Shown piece by piece: positions 23,324-31,427 of a stretch of DNA of 64,000 bases. A program made the translations under genes and the position numbers. This DNA is from Achromobacter pestifer. Lineage in GTDB: Bacteria > Pseudomonadota > Gammaproteobacteria > Burkholderiales > Burkholderiaceae_B. Numbering within the stretch: the first letter of the stretch is position 1; every line of letters starts with the position of its first letter. Location: positions 310,001-374,000 of the forward strand of contig NZ_CADIJX010000002.1 of the NCBI RefSeq assembly GCF_902859625.1, read 5' to 3'. The notes under the pieces are model-generated. The model saw nothing but the letters and a program-made list of their open reading frames with translations. It was not told the origin of the DNA and ran no database searches.

Positions 23324-24817
23324 ATGACGATTGCCGATGCCACCTTGGTGGCGGCGTTTGCGCGTGCGTGGAGCCAGCCAGAATGGGCGACGCGGCCCGC
23401 CATCGTGACCGCGGATGAAACGCTGAGCTATGCGCAATTGCATCGCCGGGTGGGCCAAGTGGCAGGCGGCCTGCGCGCCGCTGGCGTTCCGCGCGGTGGA
23501 TTTGTGGCGGTGGCGATGGAGCGTTCGCTGGCGCAAGTCGTGGCCATTTTGGGCGTGATGGCGGCGGGGGCTTGCCCTTGCCCGCTGGAGCCACGGCTGT
23601 CGGTCGAGGAAACCGCGCGTCGCGTGTCGGCGGTGGGCCTGGCGTGGATGCTGCACGACGATGCCAATGCCGAGACGGCGAAGGCAAGCGGCCTGCAACC
23701 CGCCCGCTTGCTGCCAGCCGCCCGCGTGGCGTTGGGGCCGGTGGACTGGGCGGGCAGCGATGTCCCGACCGCGAATCCCGGTTTGCTGCTGTTCACCTCG
23801 GGCAGTACCGGCAACCCCAAGGGCGTGCTGCTTAGCCATCTGGGTTTGGCAAATAATGCACGGGGCGTGCTGGCGCACACCGGACTAAGGCTGGACGACC
23901 GTCTGCTGCACGTGATGCCCCTGCATCACACCAATGCCCTGAATAACCAGATCTTCACGCCGCTGCTGGCGGGCGCCTGCGTGGCCCTGGCGGGCCGTTT
24001 CCGGGCCGACGACATGCCGGGTTTGCTGCGCGCGTTCCAACCGACCATCATCACCGGCGTGCCCACCATGTACGCCCGCATGCTGGAACTGGCGTTTGAT
24101 CCGCAAAGCCTGGCGGGTTTGCGCTTTGCACGGTGCGGGTCGGCGCCCATCACCGAAGCGCTGCACCGGCGTATCGAGGCCTTCCTGGGGTGCCCGCTGG
24201 TGGTGTCCTACGGCCTGTCCGAGGCCACGTGCACGTCGACGATGAATCCGCCTGCCGCGCGGCGCGTCGGTTCAGTGGGAACGGTGCTGGCCGGGCAGCG
24301 CGTGACGCTGCGGTTGCCGGACGGTTCGGAGGCCGCGCCGGGCGGTGAAGGCGAGATCAGCATTGAAGGCGATAGCCTGATGCTGGGCTACCTGGGCGTG
24401 GAGCAGGCGGATGGCGGGACAGCGTCACGCTTTCACACGGGAGACTTGGGGCGTTTCGATGCGCAGGGATACCTGACCATTACCGGCCGCATCAAGGACG
24501 TGATCATCCGGGGCGGCGAGAACATCTCGCCAGCCTTGATCGAAGGCGTGGTGACGGCGGTGCCAGGGGTGGCGGCCTGCTGCGTGGTGGGCGCCCCGGA
24601 CGAGGATCTGGGCGAAGTGCCGGTGATCTTCGTGCAGCGCAATGGCGAGGCCGCACCCGATGCCTCCGGCATACAGGCCGAGGTGCTGGCGCGGCTGGGC
24701 CGGATCTACGTGCCCCGCGAGGTGCTGTGGATTGAACGCCTGCCAGAGAATGCGGTGGGCAAAGTCGACCGCAAGGCGTTGGCGCGGCAAGTGGCCGCCA
24801 ACAGCGTCCTGCAATAA
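23324..24817 (+). CDS. Acyl-CoA synthetase (AMP-forming)
   Basis: Activates a carboxylic acid to its CoA thioester through an acyl-AMP. The 497-residue ANL enzyme has LLLFTSGSTGNPKGVLLSH (P-loop, about 155-173), YGLSEATCTS (A5), FHTGDLGRFDAQGYLTITGR (A7-A8) and a C-terminal NAVGKVDRKAL with the catalytic Lys. It is last in the operon CaiB-crotonase-GctA-GctB, 11 bases after the beta subunit, so it probably primes the same acid for the pathway. The substrate is not predictable. Confidence 0.92.
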   Translation: MTIADATLVAAFARAWSQPEWATRPAIVTADETLSYAQLHRRVGQVAGGLRAAGVPRGGFVAVAMERSLAQVVAILGVMAAGACPCPLEPRLSVEETARRVSAVGLAWMLHDDANAETAKASGLQPARLLPAARVALGPVDWAGSDVPTANPGLLLFTSGSTGNPKGVLLSHLGLANNARGVLAHTGLRLDDRLLHVMPLHHTNALNNQIFTPLLAGACVALAGRFRADDMPGLLRAFQPTIITGVPTMYARMLELAFDPQSLAGLRFARCGSAPITEALHRRIEAFLGCPLVVSYGLSEATCTSTMNPPAARRVGSVGTVLAGQRVTLRLPDGSEAAPGGEGEISIEGDSLMLGYLGVEQADGGTASRFHTGDLGRFDAQGYLTITGRIKDVIIRGGENISPALIEGVVTAVPGVAACCVVGAPDEDLGEVPVIFVQRNGEAAPDASGIQAEVLARLGRIYVPREVLWIERLPENAVGKVDRKALARQVAANSVLQ

Positions 24818-24881
24818 AGGGACGGCGCGTTGCGTGGCCCTTTGGCCGCCGCGCGCGCCGTCTTCGGATTGTTGCCATTGA

Positions 24882-24939
24882 GGCAACATCGTGATCCCTT
24901 GGCCGGGTCTTCTGCCACTTCCTCCCGCGACCTACGATT
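24882..24939 (+). promoter_or_regulatory. Composite promoter of the ahpD-like operon
   Basis: GGCAACA, two bases, GTGATCCC, exactly 33 bases, then CTACGATT (a TACGAT -10-like element). The same three blocks with the same spacing precede the cupin gene on the other strand (28408-28465). Here GTTGCC-N5-GGCAAC (24871-24887) adds an inverted repeat. The -35 region is poor, so an activator binding the GGCAACA/GTGATCCC block, plausibly the nearby LysR protein, is inferred. Confidence 0.6.
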
Positions 24940-25011
24940 TGGGCGTTGTTCCAGATGCGCCGCACCCGGTTGAGCCCCGCCGGACAGCGCCAACCAATCG
25001 AGGGAGTCACC

Positions 25012-25491
25012 ATGAGTCAACGTCTAAACGCTTTCGGTCAATCGCCCGAGCTGTTCAAGAAATTTGTCGAATTCGGCATGCTCTTGAAAGCCGGGACGAT
25101 CGAACAGTCGATCCTGGATCTGATCGAGATCCGCGCCTCGCAAATCAATGGCTGCGGCTTTTGCGTGGACATGCACGTGAAAGAAGCCAAGATTCACGGT
25201 GAACGCGAATTGCGCCTGCACCACATCGCGATCTGGCGTGAATCCACGCAATTCTCGCCCCGCGAGCGTGCCGCCCTGGCCTGGACCGAGGCGCTGACGA
25301 CCTTGCCCGCGACGGGCGTGCCCGACGAGATCTATGAGCGTGTGCGGACCCAGTTGTCCGAGAAAGAAATCTCGGATCTCAGTTTCGCGATCATGGCGAT
25401 CAATGGCTGGAACCGCCTCAACGTGGGGTTCCGCACCGTTCCCGGCTCCGCGGACAAGGCTTACGGGCTGGACAAGGCTCAACTGAACTAA
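25012..25491 (+). CDS. Carboxymuconolactone decarboxylase/AhpD-like protein
   Basis: A 159-residue alkylhydroperoxidase-type protein. The redox CxxC and nearby His are in NGCGFCVDMHVKEA at about 47-60, followed by WRESTQFSPRERAALAWTEA, a standard CMD-family segment. The start at 25012 has GAGGGAG upstream; the frame opening at 24946 lies in the promoter leader. It heads a run with the NmrA-like and OsmC genes. Proteins of this family are the usual companions of ECF41 sigma factors, one of which lies at 28488. Confidence 0.9.
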   Translation: MSQRLNAFGQSPELFKKFVEFGMLLKAGTIEQSILDLIEIRASQINGCGFCVDMHVKEAKIHGERELRLHHIAIWRESTQFSPRERAALAWTEALTTLPATGVPDEIYERVRTQLSEKEISDLSFAIMAINGWNRLNVGFRTVPGSADKAYGLDKAQLN

Positions 25492-25501
25492 GGACCTCAT
25501 C

Positions 25502-26257
25502 ATGAAAATCCTGGTAATCGGCGGTACCGGCCTGATCGGGTCCAAACTCGTCAAACGACTCATTGAACGTGGACATGACGCCATTGGCGCGGCCCCCTCC
25601 ACCGGCGTCAACACGATCACCGGCGAAGGGCTGGACGACGCGCTGGCCGGCGTTGATGTCGTGGTCGATGTGGCCAATTCGCCGTCCTTTGAGGACAAGG
25701 CCGTGCTGGAATTCTTCCAGACGTCCGGCCGCAACCTGCTGGCGGCTGAGGCCAAGGCGGGCGTGCGTCACCACGTTGCACTGTCGGTGGTCGGCACGCA
25801 CCGCCTGGCCGAAAGTGGATACTTCCGTGGCAAGATCGCTCAGGAAGCTCTGATCGAAGCGGCGGATATCCCCTACACCATCGTCCATAGCACGCAGTTC
25901 TTCGAGTTTTTGGGCGGCATCGTGCAATCGGGCACGCAGGGCAACGAGGTACGGCTGTCGCCCGCCTATGTGCAGCCGATTGCTTCCGATGACGTGGCAT
26001 TGGCCATGGCCGATGCCACGCTGGGGGCGCCGGTGAACGGCATTGTCGAGATTGCTGGCCCCCACCGCGTGCGTCTGGCCGAACTGGCGCAACGCTACAT
26101 GGGTAAGACGGGCGATGCCCGCACCGTGCAGGCGGACGCCAGCGCGCGCTATTTTGGCGCGCTACTCAATGACGATACCCTGGTGCCCGGCACCCGGCCG
26201 CGTCTGGGCACGATCGACTTCGAGACGTGGTTCAGCCAGTCGGGCGCAAGAAAGTAA
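25502..26257 (+). CDS. NmrA/atypical SDR NAD(P)-binding protein
   Basis: A 251-residue Rossmann protein with GGTGLIGSKLVKRLIERGHD at residues 7-26. The mid-region ALSVVGTHRL, GYFRGKIAQEALIEAADIPY and TIVHSTQFFEF fit atypical SDRs of the NmrA group. These act as oxidoreductases or redox sensors. It lies 10 bases after the AhpD-like gene and 20 before the OsmC gene. Epimerase/oxidoreductase genes of this kind are part of the typical ECF41 neighbourhood. Confidence 0.88.
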   Translation: MKILVIGGTGLIGSKLVKRLIERGHDAIGAAPSTGVNTITGEGLDDALAGVDVVVDVANSPSFEDKAVLEFFQTSGRNLLAAEAKAGVRHHVALSVVGTHRLAESGYFRGKIAQEALIEAADIPYTIVHSTQFFEFLGGIVQSGTQGNEVRLSPAYVQPIASDDVALAMADATLGAPVNGIVEIAGPHRVRLAELAQRYMGKTGDARTVQADASARYFGALLNDDTLVPGTRPRLGTIDFETWFSQSGARK

Positions 26258-26277
26258 CGGCGAACGCAAGGACCTTC

Positions 26278-26772
26278 ATGAGCAAACTACGGCCTCCTCC
26301 CCAGACACTGCTGGACAAGTACCGGGGGGAGGATTTTCATCCCCAGTACACCACCAGCGTCACCGTTCGAGGCGGGGAGGCCGGGCACGGACGTGCCTCC
26401 GGCATCGCCGCGTCGGACGATGGCGAACTGTTGGTGAACCTGCGATTGCCCGCCGAATTGGGCGGCTCCGGGGGCGGGACCAACCCCGAACAGCTGTTCG
26501 CGGCCGGCTACGCCGCCTGCTTTCATGGCGCGCTCAGCATGTTGGCCGAGCGCGCGGGCGTGCTCATCCCGGATGCGTCCGTGACGGCTACCATCTCGTT
26601 TGGCCGCGATCCGGTCGATGGCTTGTTTGCGTTGACCGCGGATATCAATATCCACCTGCCTGGGGTGGCCAAGGCCGTGGCCGAGGAACTGGTGCGCAAT
26701 ACGGAGCGCCTTTGTCCCTATTCCAAGATGGCCCAGAACGGAATCGAAAGCGTGGTGGCGTTGACGCAATAG
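26278..26772 (+). CDS. OsmC/Ohr family peroxidase
   Basis: A thiol peroxidase of 164 residues that reduces organic hydroperoxides. The two redox cysteines are visible in AGYAACFHGAL and LCPYSKMAQNG, and NPEQLFAAGYA is the Ohr signature. The start at 26278 follows AAGGA. It closes the ahpD-NmrA-osmC operon and converges with the LysR gene four bases further on. Confidence 0.9.
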   Translation: MSKLRPPPQTLLDKYRGEDFHPQYTTSVTVRGGEAGHGRASGIAASDDGELLVNLRLPAELGGSGGGTNPEQLFAAGYAACFHGALSMLAERAGVLIPDASVTATISFGRDPVDGLFALTADINIHLPGVAKAVAEELVRNTERLCPYSKMAQNGIESVVALTQ

Positions 26773-26776
26773 CGAT

Positions 26777-27781
26777 TCAGGGTTGCGCGGACAGCAGGCT
26801 ATCCAGAATCGGCAAGTCCAGTGCGCGGATGTGTTCCGTCATGTAATCGATGAACACGCGCATGCGCGTGGGCAGGTGCTGGCGGCTGAGAAAGCACAGG
26901 TAATGGCCGCGGTCATCGGGCGCGTATTGCGGCAGGCAGGCCACCAGCGTGCCGTTGCGCAGATGGTCGCAGACCTGATAGCCCGCCATCTGCGCGACGC
27001 CATGGCCGTCCAGCACCGACTGAAGCACCAGATCCGCGTCGTTGAAGGTCAGCATGGCGGGTGGCGCCACCTTGCGCAGATGGCCGCCCACCTTGAATTC
27101 CCATTCATACACGCGCCCGGATGCCAGCCGAAAATTCACGCAGTCATGTCTGGACAATTCATCGATATCGCCGGGCAGGCCATGCCTGGCGGCATAAGAG
27201 GGCGAGGCACACAGCAGCATCTGCATGGGAATCACTTTCTTGGCGATGACCTGGCTGTCTTCCATGCGGCCGTTGCGGAACGACACGTCGATGCGGTCCA
27301 TCGTGAAGTCGGTGGGGCGGTCATCCAGCGTCAGCTCGACCGCGATGCTCGGGTTGGCTTCACGAAAGCCATTCAGCAGGGGGGCGACGACCTTGCGTCC
27401 AAAGCCCACGGTGGAACAGACGCGCAGCAGGCCCGAGGGTGGGCCTTCACGCAATTCCCGCATGTCGTCGATGGCTTGGACGATCCGATCCACGCCCGGA
27501 TGGCAGTTTTCAAAGAAGCGTTCGCCCTCACTGGTCAATGTCGTGCTGCGGGTGGTTCGCACGAACAGGCGCGTGCCGAGTTGGTCTTCCAGTTTTTGCA
27601 CGCTGCGGCTGACTGCCGACCGGCCGATGCCCAGACGGTCCCCGGCCTTGGCGAAGTTGCCTTCGGCGGCGACGGCGATAAACGCCACGACGCCGGCATA
27701 ACTGGTGGCAAAGCTGTCGGCCAGGGAGTCCGACCCATTGGAGAGCGTGGTGATCGAGGGAACTGATAAGGGTGTCGACAT
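26777..27781 (-). CDS. LysR family transcriptional regulator under an ECF41-type promoter
   Basis: A 334-residue regulator. After about 28 extra N-terminal residues the HTH runs through FIAVAAEGNFAKAGDRLGIG and SVQKLEDQLGTRLFVRTT, then the substrate-binding-like domain to the end. The start at 27781 begins MSTPLSVPS. Its promoter region holds TGTCACA-N16-CGTC (27844-27818), matching the ECF41 consensus. It is placed between the ahpD/osmC operon and the cupin gene. These two share a promoter architecture, so it is the best candidate for their activator (inference). Confidence 0.9.
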   Translation of the reverse strand: MSTPLSVPSITTLSNGSDSLADSFATSYAGVVAFIAVAAEGNFAKAGDRLGIGRSAVSRSVQKLEDQLGTRLFVRTTRSTTLTSEGERFFENCHPGVDRIVQAIDDMRELREGPPSGLLRVCSTVGFGRKVVAPLLNGFREANPSIAVELTLDDRPTDFTMDRIDVSFRNGRMEDSQVIAKKVIPMQMLLCASPSYAARHGLPGDIDELSRHDCVNFRLASGRVYEWEFKVGGHLRKVAPPAMLTFNDADLVLQSVLDGHGVAQMAGYQVCDHLRNGTLVACLPQYAPDDRGHYLCFLSRQHLPTRMRVFIDYMTEHIRALDLPILDSLLSAQP

Positions 27782-27817
27782 GGTGGCGGCGCCGCGAATG
27801 GTTGATCCTATCGCTAA

Positions 27818-27844
27818 GACGTGGCGCTGGCCCCCGTTGTGACA
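27818..27844 (-). promoter_or_regulatory. ECF41-type promoter of the LysR gene
   Basis: Reading on the minus strand, TGTCACA (27844-27838), 16 bases, then CGTC (27821-27818), 36 bases before the ATG. This equals the ECF41 promoter consensus as I recall it. An A/T tract lies just upstream of the -35. The cognate sigma gene is only about 0.6 kb upstream at 28488. Confidence 0.7.
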
Positions 27845-27946
27845 CTGGTCGCAAAAAAAATGCTGGCTCTCCCAAAAATACGGGGAAAGACCAGCGGTGA
27901 GCCGTGTCAGCACCGACCCTTGGAAATCGGGTTGATTTGTCCCTTA

Positions 27947-28378
27947 TTAATTGGCGGGAAGCAGCGCGGGGGCGCCTTGCTTCTTGATCAGCACAACCAG
28001 GAACTTGGCGGGCTGGGTCTGGCTGGCGTTGCGGCCCACCGTATGGATATCGTCCGGGCCCTCGTAGAACGTCTGGCCGGGCGTCAGCGTGACTTCCTTG
28101 CCACCCTTGACTTGCATGATGATGCTGCCTTCCAGCACATAGACGAAGCTATAGGCGTCATGGCGGTGGATGGGGTCGGCGGCGCCAGGCGGATAGTCGA
28201 CGACGATCATCAGCGCGTCCTTGCCGGGAATGTCCGGCAGGTCCTTGTTCATCAGCGCCGTGACGATGGGATCGGCCGGCGTGGCGGCGTGCGTGGCATG
28301 CTGCGCTGCGTGGGCCAACGGGCTCAGCAGCGCGCCGGCTGCGATAAAGGGCAATCCGATTTTGGCGATCTTCGACAT
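27947..28378 (-). CDS. Secreted cupin-domain protein
   Basis: A 143-residue periplasmic single cupin. The start at 28378 follows AAGGA and gives a Sec signal (KIGLPFIAAGALLSPLAHAA). The cupin motifs are PIHRHDAYSFVYVLEG (metal His residues) and GQTFYEGPDDIHTVGRN. The substrate is unknown; related proteins are often annotated only as cupins. Its promoter shares blocks and spacing with that of the ahpD operon, linking it to the same response. Confidence 0.85.
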   Translation of the reverse strand: MSKIAKIGLPFIAAGALLSPLAHAAQHATHAATPADPIVTALMNKDLPDIPGKDALMIVVDYPPGAADPIHRHDAYSFVYVLEGSIIMQVKGGKEVTLTPGQTFYEGPDDIHTVGRNASQTQPAKFLVVLIKKQGAPALLPAN

Positions 28379-28407
28379 GGCTTTTCCTTGGGCTGTATTG
28401 GCAGGCC

Positions 28408-28465
28408 AATCGTAGAAGCCCGGGCGGCGCGGCGGTAGCCACGCGCAGGGGATCACCGTGTTGCC
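28408..28465 (-). promoter_or_regulatory. Composite promoter of the cupin gene
   Basis: On the minus strand GGCAACA (28465-28459), two bases, GTGATCCC (28456-28449), 33 bases, CTACGATT (28415-28408). This is the same block order and the same 33-base spacing as at 24882-24939, which argues for one shared activator. Confidence 0.6.
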
Positions 28466-28487
28466 TGCCATGCACCAAAGCCGGGTG

Positions 28488-29366
28488 TCAGCCCTGGACC
28501 AGCGCGGCGGCGATGCGTGCCAGTTTGTCCGGGTTGCGCTGCACCAGGACTCGGGTCAGGCGCTGGCCATCGGTTTCGTAGGACTGCACGGACTCCAGGC
28601 TGCCGTCGATGAAACGCAGCAGTGTCCATTGCCCGTTCACCTGAACCACTTGAACATCCAGCGCATCGCGAAAGCGCCGCTTGCCGGCGTAGAACAGCTG
28701 CGCCAGGCGCTTGCCGCCCACCAGGCTGGCAAAGCTGGTGACCTTGCCGCCGCCATCGCCGATGAGCTCGGCATCGTCGCTAAGCAAGGCGTGCAGGCCA
28801 TGGAAGTCGCTACGCTGCATGGCATCGGCAAAGGTGACCAGCAGGCGTTGCAGCGTCGCGCGCGGCACCGCCTCGCGCGGGGTGCCCTGGCGCAATTGCT
28901 GCTTGGCCCGCCGCACCAGCTGGCGGCACGCAGCTTGGGTCTTGTCCAGGGTAAGGGCAATGTCGTCGTAGTCGGCGTCGAACACTTCGCGCATCAGGAA
29001 CGCCGCGCGAGCGTCCGGCGACAGCCGTTCCAGCATGAACAGGAACGCCACCGAAACGTCATCGGCGAACTCACGGATCTGCTCCGGCGTGGACGGCGCG
29101 GCCATCAACATCGGCTCTGGCAGCCAGACACCCACATAGTTGGCCCGTTCGGCCTTGGCCGCGCGGAGGCGATCGATGGACAAGCGGGTGGTGACGGTGA
29201 CGAGCCAGGCCTCGGCATTTTCGATGGCGCCACGGTCGGTATCGTGCCAACGTAGCCAGGCATCCTGCACCACATCTTCCGCCTCGGCGACCGCGCCCAG
29301 CATGCGGTAGGCGATCCCGTACAAACGAGGCCGGTGACGGTTGAACAATAAGACGGAGTCGGTCAT
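28488..29366 (-). CDS. ECF41-type RNA polymerase sigma factor
   Basis: A 292-residue sigma factor made of sigma2 (about 8-70), sigma4 (about 105-160) and a C-terminal SnoaL-like extension that controls its activity without a classical anti-sigma factor. The ECF41 hallmarks are all present: WLPEP at 81-85 in the linker, DGGGK at 204-208 and NPDKL at 278-282. The start at 29366 is chosen because it restores the family N-terminus; the frame opens at 29444. ECF41 genes normally sit beside carboxymuconolactone-decarboxylase, oxidoreductase or epimerase genes, as here. Confidence 0.93.
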   Translation of the reverse strand: MTDSVLLFNRHRPRLYGIAYRMLGAVAEAEDVVQDAWLRWHDTDRGAIENAEAWLVTVTTRLSIDRLRAAKAERANYVGVWLPEPMLMAAPSTPEQIREFADDVSVAFLFMLERLSPDARAAFLMREVFDADYDDIALTLDKTQAACRQLVRRAKQQLRQGTPREAVPRATLQRLLVTFADAMQRSDFHGLHALLSDDAELIGDGGGKVTSFASLVGGKRLAQLFYAGKRRFRDALDVQVVQVNGQWTLLRFIDGSLESVQSYETDGQRLTRVLVQRNPDKLARIAAALVQG

Positions 29367-29478
29367 TGGACTGGCCAACCCTGAGGGGGAAGGCGGCGGA
29401 AGGCGGGGCTTATTTTGCCGCACGCATCCCATGGCCGCAAGCAAGAACCTGACGGCTCAAGGATCTACGGCGCGAAGT

Positions 29479-30369
29479 TCAGGACTGACTGCGTAGCCTG
29501 GCCAGTTCGGCGGAAAGCTCGGCCACCAGGGCCTGCGCCCGTTCAAGCGGATCGTGTCCATTGGGCGCGGCATCCGGCTGGGCGGCGGTGTCTTGCAGCC
29601 GGGGCTGCACGCTCTCGTGGCCCATGCTGACGTCGACGTCGAACACAAGCTGCTCCGCCCGGTGCCAGGTGGTGAACCATTCCAGCGGCTTGCCGTGCTG
29701 GTCCATGCCTTGGCCTTGCAGCATCAGCAGCGGGGTGCCGGCTTGGGTGTCCAGTAGTTCGGCCAGTTTCTTGTCGGCGGCCATCGCGCGGATCTGATTG
29801 CGTCCGGCGCCGGGGCGCAGACCGAATTGCCGGGTCAACACGCCATGCAGCGAGGCATCCGTCAGGTCCTCTGCGCGCAGGCCAGGCACCGCGCTGGCGG
29901 GCAGCCAGGTGCGCACGTAGGCCAGCGGCGCATCGGCCACGTGACGCAGGCGTTCCAGCATCAGCAATTGCGTAGTGCCGAAAAACGCTGCGACATCGGC
30001 GGGCGGCTCGGCGCGCGCGAAGGCCAGCACGCGGGTCTGCAAGGTCACGCCTGATTGGGCGAATTGTTCGTACAGGCCCGTGGAGCGCTGCACCAAGCGG
30101 CGGTGTTCCTGGGGCGCCGCCACGGTGGCGGGGCGCCCGGTTTCACGTTGGATCAGCCCTTCGGCGGCCAGGGCGGCAAGCGCCTGGCGCACCACGCTGC
30201 GCGCCACGCCGAAGCGGTCGCACAGCGCGGCTTCGCTGGGCAGCACGGCGCCTGCCGCAAGCTTGCTGGTCCGGATGTCGCCACGCAGCAAGGTCGCCAC
30301 CTGGGCGTGCAGCGGGATATCGCCGGAGCGGTCAAGAATGGGCAATGCGTCGTGCGTGGCGGGCGCCAT
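29479..30369 (-). CDS. GntR family regulator (HutC/UTRA type)
   Basis: A 296-residue regulator. The N-terminal GntR HTH is at about 15-80 (LPSEAALCDRFGVARSVVRQ, ALAAEGLIQRETGRP). A UTRA effector domain runs from about 95 to 240, followed by a tail rich in Ala/Glu. The start at 30369 follows GGAGG. It is the last gene of the kdgT-dtnK-pdxA2 operon, five bases after pdxA2, and probably binds the palindrome at 33752-33780. Confidence 0.9.
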   Translation of the reverse strand: MAPATHDALPILDRSGDIPLHAQVATLLRGDIRTSKLAAGAVLPSEAALCDRFGVARSVVRQALAALAAEGLIQRETGRPATVAAPQEHRRLVQRSTGLYEQFAQSGVTLQTRVLAFARAEPPADVAAFFGTTQLLMLERLRHVADAPLAYVRTWLPASAVPGLRAEDLTDASLHGVLTRQFGLRPGAGRNQIRAMAADKKLAELLDTQAGTPLLMLQGQGMDQHGKPLEWFTTWHRAEQLVFDVDVSMGHESVQPRLQDTAAQPDAAPNGHDPLERAQALVAELSAELARLRSQS

Positions 30370-30374
30370 GGGAA

Positions 30375-31427
30375 TCAACCTCCGGTTTGTGCCCGCGCAG
30401 TTTCCCATACATGCGTCCAGCCCGGGGCCAGATGCGCGGCGCGCTCGGCGGCCAGGATCAAGCTGTCTTCGCGCGCAATGCCCTTTCCGGCGATGTCGAA
30501 GGCGGTGCCGTGGTCCACCGAGACGCGCACGACCGGCAGGCCGACCGTGATGTTCACGCCGTCGTCGCCATAGACGGCCTTGAAGGGCGCGTGGCCCTGG
30601 TCGTGGTAACAGGCGATCACGAACTGCCACTTGCCGCGCACGGCTTGCGGGAACAGGGCATCGGCCGGGATCGGGCCGGCAGCCAGGATGCCGGCCGCGT
30701 TGGCTTCGGCCACGGCGGGGGCCAGGATGTCGGCGTCTTCGCTGCCGAAGATGCCGTTTTCGCCCGCATGCGGGTTCAGGCCCGACACGGCCACCGGCTG
30801 GTCGCCACGGCCCAGGGCCTTGGCGAAGGATCCGGCCAGGCGCAGCACCGCACGCATGCGCACGGGCGTCAGGTCTTCGATGGCCTGGCGCAGCGATACG
30901 TGGGTGGTGGCGTGGAAAATATAGAGGTCGCCCGCCGACAGCACCAGCGAGAACGTCTTGACGCCGAACTCGTGGGCCAGCAGTTCGGTATGGCCGGGCC
31001 ACTTGTGGCCGGCGGCGTGCATGGCGGCCTTGTTCAGCGGCGCGGTGACGATGCCGTCGACTTCGCCGGCACGCGCCAGGGCGCAGGCCGTGGTGACGAA
31101 GCGCACCGAACCGTCGCCCGCGTCCGCGCTGATTTCACCCAGCTTGACGTGGGCCAACGACGGGCCGGCTTGCAGGACTTCGATCGTGCCCGGGGTGTTG
31201 GTGCAATCGGCCGCACGGTCCAGCTTGCGCACGATGGCGGGGTCGCCGCCCAGGCCGCGCACGGCATTGATCATGACGTCGACGTCGCCGACGACCAGCA
31301 GGCGGGCCTTCTGGCGCAGCTCGTCATGGCCCATCAGCATCTTGGCCGTGATTTCCGGGCCGATGCCCGCTACGTCGCCCAGGGTGACGGCCAGCAACGG
31401 CAGCTTGTTGGGTTGGGATTGTGTCAT
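30375..31427 (-). CDS. pdxA2: 4-phospho-D-threonate/erythronate dehydrogenase (PdxA2 type)
   Basis: An NAD-dependent oxidative decarboxylase related to PdxA, 350 residues. It would turn a 4-phosphorylated C4 acid into dihydroxyacetone phosphate and CO2. The PdxA signature GDVAGIGPEI is at about 17-26. Metal-binding His residues occur in ATTHVSLRQAIEDLTP and CYHDQGHAPFK, and VSVDHGTAFDIAGKG closes the site. It is coupled (ATGA) to the DUF1537 kinase upstream, the hallmark of the PdxA2 pathway as opposed to pyridoxal synthesis. Confidence 0.88.
   Translation of the reverse strand: MTQSQPNKLPLLAVTLGDVAGIGPEITAKMLMGHDELRQKARLLVVGDVDVMINAVRGLGGDPAIVRKLDRAADCTNTPGTIEVLQAGPSLAHVKLGEISADAGDGSVRFVTTACALARAGEVDGIVTAPLNKAAMHAAGHKWPGHTELLAHEFGVKTFSLVLSAGDLYIFHATTHVSLRQAIEDLTPVRMRAVLRLAGSFAKALGRGDQPVAVSGLNPHAGENGIFGSEDADILAPAVAEANAAGILAAGPIPADALFPQAVRGKWQFVIACYHDQGHAPFKAVYGDDGVNITVGLPVVRVSVDHGTAFDIAGKGIAREDSLILAAERAAHLAPGWTHVWETARAQTGG

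Noticed and set aside
24911-24936. Possible direct ECF41 promoter before the ahpD-like gene (TGCCACT, 15 bases, CGAT).
   Set aside because: It differs from TGTCACA-N16-CGTC in both boxes and in spacing. The block architecture shared with the cupin promoter explains this region better.
30370-31002. Long minus-strand frame continuing upstream of gntR inside pdxA2.
   Set aside because: It is an out-of-frame shadow of pdxA2; the GntR start at 30369 has GGAGG and the family N-terminus.
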